Part shown: in pieces, positions 7,846-9,792 of the stretch
Layout of the letters: each line of letters begins with the position of its first letter
How positions within the stretch are numbered: the first letter of the stretch is position 1
Assembly (NCBI GenBank): GCA_030608825.1
Contig: JAUWDL010000023.1
Span: 1 to 9,792 of the forward strand
DNA from: Gemmatimonadales bacterium
GTDB taxonomy: Bacteria; Gemmatimonadota; Gemmatimonadetes; Palauibacterales; Palauibacteraceae
Direction: 5' to 3'
Length of the DNA stretch: 9,792 nucleotides
The notes under the pieces: model-generated
Told to the model about the DNA's origin: nothing
The model's database searches: none
Seen by the model: the letters and a program-made list of their open reading frames with translations, nothing else
Position numbers and translations under genes: made by a program

Positions 7846-8841
7846 GTGACGAGCTCGAATCAGGTGACCCAGTGTAACGGGGAGCGTGTCGTCATCGCGA
7901 TCGGCGGCAACGCCCTGTCCCCGGCGGGCGGCCCGGCCGAGATCCAGACCCAGTTTCGACATACTCGCGAGAGCCTCGCGCCGATTCTGGAGTTCGCGCG
8001 GCACGGCTGGGAAATCGCCATCGTCCACGGAAACGGCCCGCAGGTGGGCGATGCGCTCCTTCGCAACGAGCGAGCCCGATCGACCGTCGATGAGCTTCCG
8101 CTCGGCGTGCTCGTGGCCGGTACGGCCGGTTGGATCGGTTACATGATCCAGCAATCTCTTCAGAACGCCTTGGCCCAGGAGGGGATCGACCGGCGCGTGG
8201 TTACGGTGATCAACCAGGTGCTCGTGGATCCCGAGGACCCATCAACTCACGAGCCCAGGAAGTTCGTGGGCCGGACCGTGGACCCCGATGTAGGAAGCGA
8301 GCTCATCGCGGAGGGAGTGGACCTCCGGTCGGACCGGCGGGGCAGGCTCCGCCGCATCGTTCCGAGTCCCGAGCCGTTGGAGATCCTGGAGTCGGACACC
8401 GTAAAAGAGCTCGTCAACCGCGGCACCATAGTGGTCTCTTGCGGCGGAGGGGGGATCCCGGTGTACCTGGATCCCGTCCTCGGGCTCGAAGGGATGGACT
8501 CGGTCGTGGACAAGGACCGTGCGGCCGCGATCCTCGCGCATGACATCGACGCGAGTCTCCTCCTGATCCTGACCAACGTAGAGGGTGTGTACCGGTCGTT
8601 CGGTTCGCCGGAACAAGAGCTTATCCCGCGGCTCACCCCCGAAGAGGGGTGGGCTCTCCTCGCCGAGGAGGACCTCGGCGCCGGAAGTATGGGCCCCAAG
8701 CTGGAAGCGGCCATCCACTTCGTGGAAGGGGGAGGTCGGCGGTCGGTCATCGCGGAGCTGCAGCGCGGAGCTGCAGCCCTGCATGGCTCGACCGGCACGA
8801 CGATCACGCTCGAGCTGCCGTCCCCGGCAACGAATCGCTAA
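7846..8841 (+). CDS. arcC: Carbamate kinase
   Basis: Carbamate kinase of the amino-acid-kinase fold. It catalyses the reversible reaction of carbamoyl phosphate and ADP to carbamate and ATP in the cytoplasm. Of its 331 residues, the family blocks are all present: the nucleotide and substrate loop AIGGNALSP (18-26), VHGNGPQVGDALLRNE (60-75), the protruding-subdomain region VDPEDPSTHEPRKFVG (127-142), RRIVPSPEP (169-177), SCGGGGIPV (198-206), DSVVDKDRAAAILA (218-231) with Lys224, LTNVEGVY (242-249), and the diagnostic GAGSMGPKLEAAIHFVE (278-294) with Lys285. These blocks separate it from aspartate, glutamate and UMP kinases. Two starts are possible: GTG at 7846 (used here) or GTG at 7864, which gives an N-terminus nearer the family length. 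Neither has a good Shine-Dalgarno. No arginine deiminase or ornithine carbamoyltransferase gene is in the window, so the source of carbamoyl phosphate is unknown. Confidence 0.94.
   Translation: MTSSNQVTQCNGERVVIAIGGNALSPAGGPAEIQTQFRHTRESLAPILEFARHGWEIAIVHGNGPQVGDALLRNERARSTVDELPLGVLVAGTAGWIGYMIQQSLQNALAQEGIDRRVVTVINQVLVDPEDPSTHEPRKFVGRTVDPDVGSELIAEGVDLRSDRRGRLRRIVPSPEPLEILESDTVKELVNRGTIVVSCGGGGIPVYLDPVLGLEGMDSVVDKDRAAAILAHDIDASLLLILTNVEGVYRSFGSPEQELIPRLTPEEGWALLAEEDLGAGSMGPKLEAAIHFVEGGGRRSVIAELQRGAAALHGSTGTTITLELPSPATNR
8751..8776 (+). repeat. Perfect 13-bp tandem repeat in carbamate kinase gene
   Basis: CGCGGAGCTGCAG occurs twice back to back (8751-8763 and 8764-8776). It encodes part of AELQRGAAALHG near the C-terminus of carbamate kinase. 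The unit is not a multiple of three, so the two copies are read in different frames. Each copy contains a CTGCAG palindrome. Confidence 0.85.
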
Positions 8842-8845
8842 CCGC

Positions 8846-8850
8846 AGAGG
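8846..8850 (+). promoter_or_regulatory. Ribosome binding site of sucC
   Basis: AGAGG lies in the 12-base gap after the carbamate kinase stop, 3 bases before the ATG at 8854. The spacing is short but the site supports the start codon. The gap is too short for a separate promoter or terminator. Confidence 0.5.
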
Positions 8851-8853
8851 ACC

Positions 8854-9792
8854 ATGAACATCCACGAGTATCAGGCACGAGAGATCTTCCGATCCCATGG
8901 CCTTCCCGTTCCGGATTCCGTGCTCGCGGAAAGCGCCGAGCAGGCCAGAGAGGCCGCCGCTCGCTTCGGCGGCACGGTGGTCATCAAGGCACAGGTGCAT
9001 GCGGGCGGCCGAGGGAAGGCGGGTGGAGTCAAGCTCGCATCCGATCCCGCGGGGGCCGGCGAGGCGGCCGAAGCGATCCTCGGAATGGAGATCAAGGGCC
9101 TCGTCGTCAAAAAGGTCCTCGTCGCTCCGGCCGTGGAGATCGCGACGGAGGCCTACGTGGGGATCGTGATGGACCGTGTATCACAGCGGCCTGTCATGAT
9201 GGTCTCGCCGGAGGGGGGGGTGGATATCGAGGAGGTCGCGGCGACGAAGCCCGAGGCGATCTTCAAGGAGGCGATCGATCCGCGCTACGGCCTGATGCCG
9301 CACGAGGCGACCGGGCTCGCATACAGGCTCTTCTCCGACCCGGCCCTCGCCAAACAGGCCGCCCGCGTCCTGGCTGGACTTTGGAGCGCATACGAAGGGG
9401 CCGACGCGACGCTCGCAGAGATAAACCCTCTCGTCTCCACGCCCGAAGGCGAAGTGCTGGCGATCGACGCGAAGATGAACATCGATGACAGCTCGCTCTT
9501 CCGGCAGCCCGAGATCGCGGAGATGCGGGACGAGGGCGCGGAGGCCCCCTCCGAGCAACGAGCCAGGGAGGCGGGACTCAGCTACATCAAGCTGGACGGG
9601 GACGTCGGCTGCTGCGTGAACGGAGCCGGCCTGGCGATGGCGACGATGGATCTGGTGAAGTACTACGGCGGTAGCCCGGCGAACTTCCTGGACATCGGAG
9701 GGTCCTCCAGCCCCGAGAAGGTCGTGGCGGCCTTGGAGATCATCACGGAGGATCCGAGCGTCCGCTCCATCCTCTTCAACATCTTCGGCGGG
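8854..9792 (+). CDS. sucC: Succinyl-CoA synthetase beta subunit (3' partial)
   Basis: SucC is the nucleotide-binding beta subunit of succinyl-CoA synthetase (ADP- or GDP-forming). With SucD it converts succinyl-CoA to succinate in the TCA cycle and makes ATP or GTP. The window holds 313 of an expected 380-390 residues. The N-terminal ATP-grasp domain starts [12 protein letters not shown] and has [18 protein letters not shown] (45-62), the acidic/asparagine pair in AEINPLV (188-194) and [10 protein letters not shown] (203-212). The CoA-ligase-like domain begins near 245 with [20 protein letters not shown], then [14 protein letters not shown] (277-290) and FNIFGG at the edge. The segment after ILGM is short, as in the Thermus form and unlike E. 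coli, which has an extra loop there. The second Cys of GCCVNGAG replaces the usual Met or other hydrophobic residue. The start is fixed by the MNxHEYQA family N-terminus. sucD should follow outside the window. Confidence 0.96.
   Translation, partial: MNIHEYQAREIFRSHGLPVPDSVLAESAEQAREAAARFGGTVVIKAQVHAGGRGKAGGVKLASDPAGAGEAAEAILGMEIKGLVVKKVLVAPAVEIATEAYVGIVMDRVSQRPVMMVSPEGGVDIEEVAATKPEAIFKEAIDPRYGLMPHEATGLAYRLFSDPALAKQAARVLAGLWSAYEGADATLAEINPLVSTPEGEVLAIDAKMNIDDSSLFRQPEIAEMRDEGAEAPSEQRAREAGLSYIKLDGDVGCCVNGAGLAMATMDLVKYYGGSPANFLDIGGSSSPEKVVAALEIITEDPSVRSILFNIFGG
9213..9220 (+). repeat. Run of eight G in sucC
   Basis: An uninterrupted G8 run encodes part of the conserved PEGGVDIEE segment of SucC. 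The frame on both sides matches the family, so the run length as given is right for a functional gene. It is the longest homopolymer I noticed in the window. Confidence 0.8.

Noticed and set aside
7822..7848. Phosphohexomutase, carbamate kinase and sucC share a reading frame, so stop readthrough could give fusions
   Set aside because: Sharing a frame has a one-in-three chance at each joint. I see no selenocysteine-type hairpin or pyrrolysine context, and each protein has normal termini.
6199..8154. Very long open frame on the minus strand (651 codons)
   Set aside because: It lies opposite nuoN, the phosphohexomutase and the start of carbamate kinase, all of which have full family motifs. Its translation is Arg/Asp/His/Gly-rich with no recognisable motif, as expected for a GC-rich antisense frame.

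Overview
The window is a dense, one-directional, high-GC stretch of bacterial chromosome (roughly two thirds G+C by eye). Every gene is on the + strand and no gap between genes exceeds about 40 bases. I read it as a core energy-metabolism region rather than an accessory island. I saw no RNA gene, insertion sequence, CRISPR array, phage gene, toxin-antitoxin pair or defence gene. I cannot point to a new multi-gene system; the points of interest are small.

Layout. Bases 2-6466 hold the distal half of a complex I (NADH:quinone oxidoreductase) operon in the standard order: nuoI (5' end outside the window), nuoJ, nuoK, nuoL, nuoM, nuoN. Joints are very tight: ATGA or GTGA overlaps at I/J, J/K and M/N, a 2-base gap at L/M and a 37-base gap with a good ribosome binding site at K/L. 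The proton-channel residues expected of NuoK, NuoL, NuoM and NuoN are visible, so the membrane arm looks functional. nuoA to nuoH presumably lie upstream.

Downstream, nuoN overlaps by ATGA with a complete phosphomannomutase/phosphoglucomutase gene (6463-7824). A 21-base gap leads to a complete carbamate kinase gene (7846-8841), and a 12-base gap leads to the 5' four fifths of sucC, the beta subunit of succinyl-CoA synthetase (8854 to the window edge). sucD is the expected next gene.

How they work together. Complex I conserves energy as a proton gradient. Succinyl-CoA synthetase and carbamate kinase are both substrate-level phosphorylation enzymes. The phosphohexomutase supplies sugar phosphates for envelope polysaccharide. 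No promoter or terminator is evident between the genes, so co-transcription is plausible but inferred.

Organism. A GC-rich, non-enterobacterial, respiring bacterium. The 14-gene-type NuoI-N order, the short Thermus-like form of SucC and the mixed GTG/ATG starts fit a Gemmatimonadota/Latescibacterota-like or other deep-branching, possibly uncultured lineage. This placement is a weak inference.
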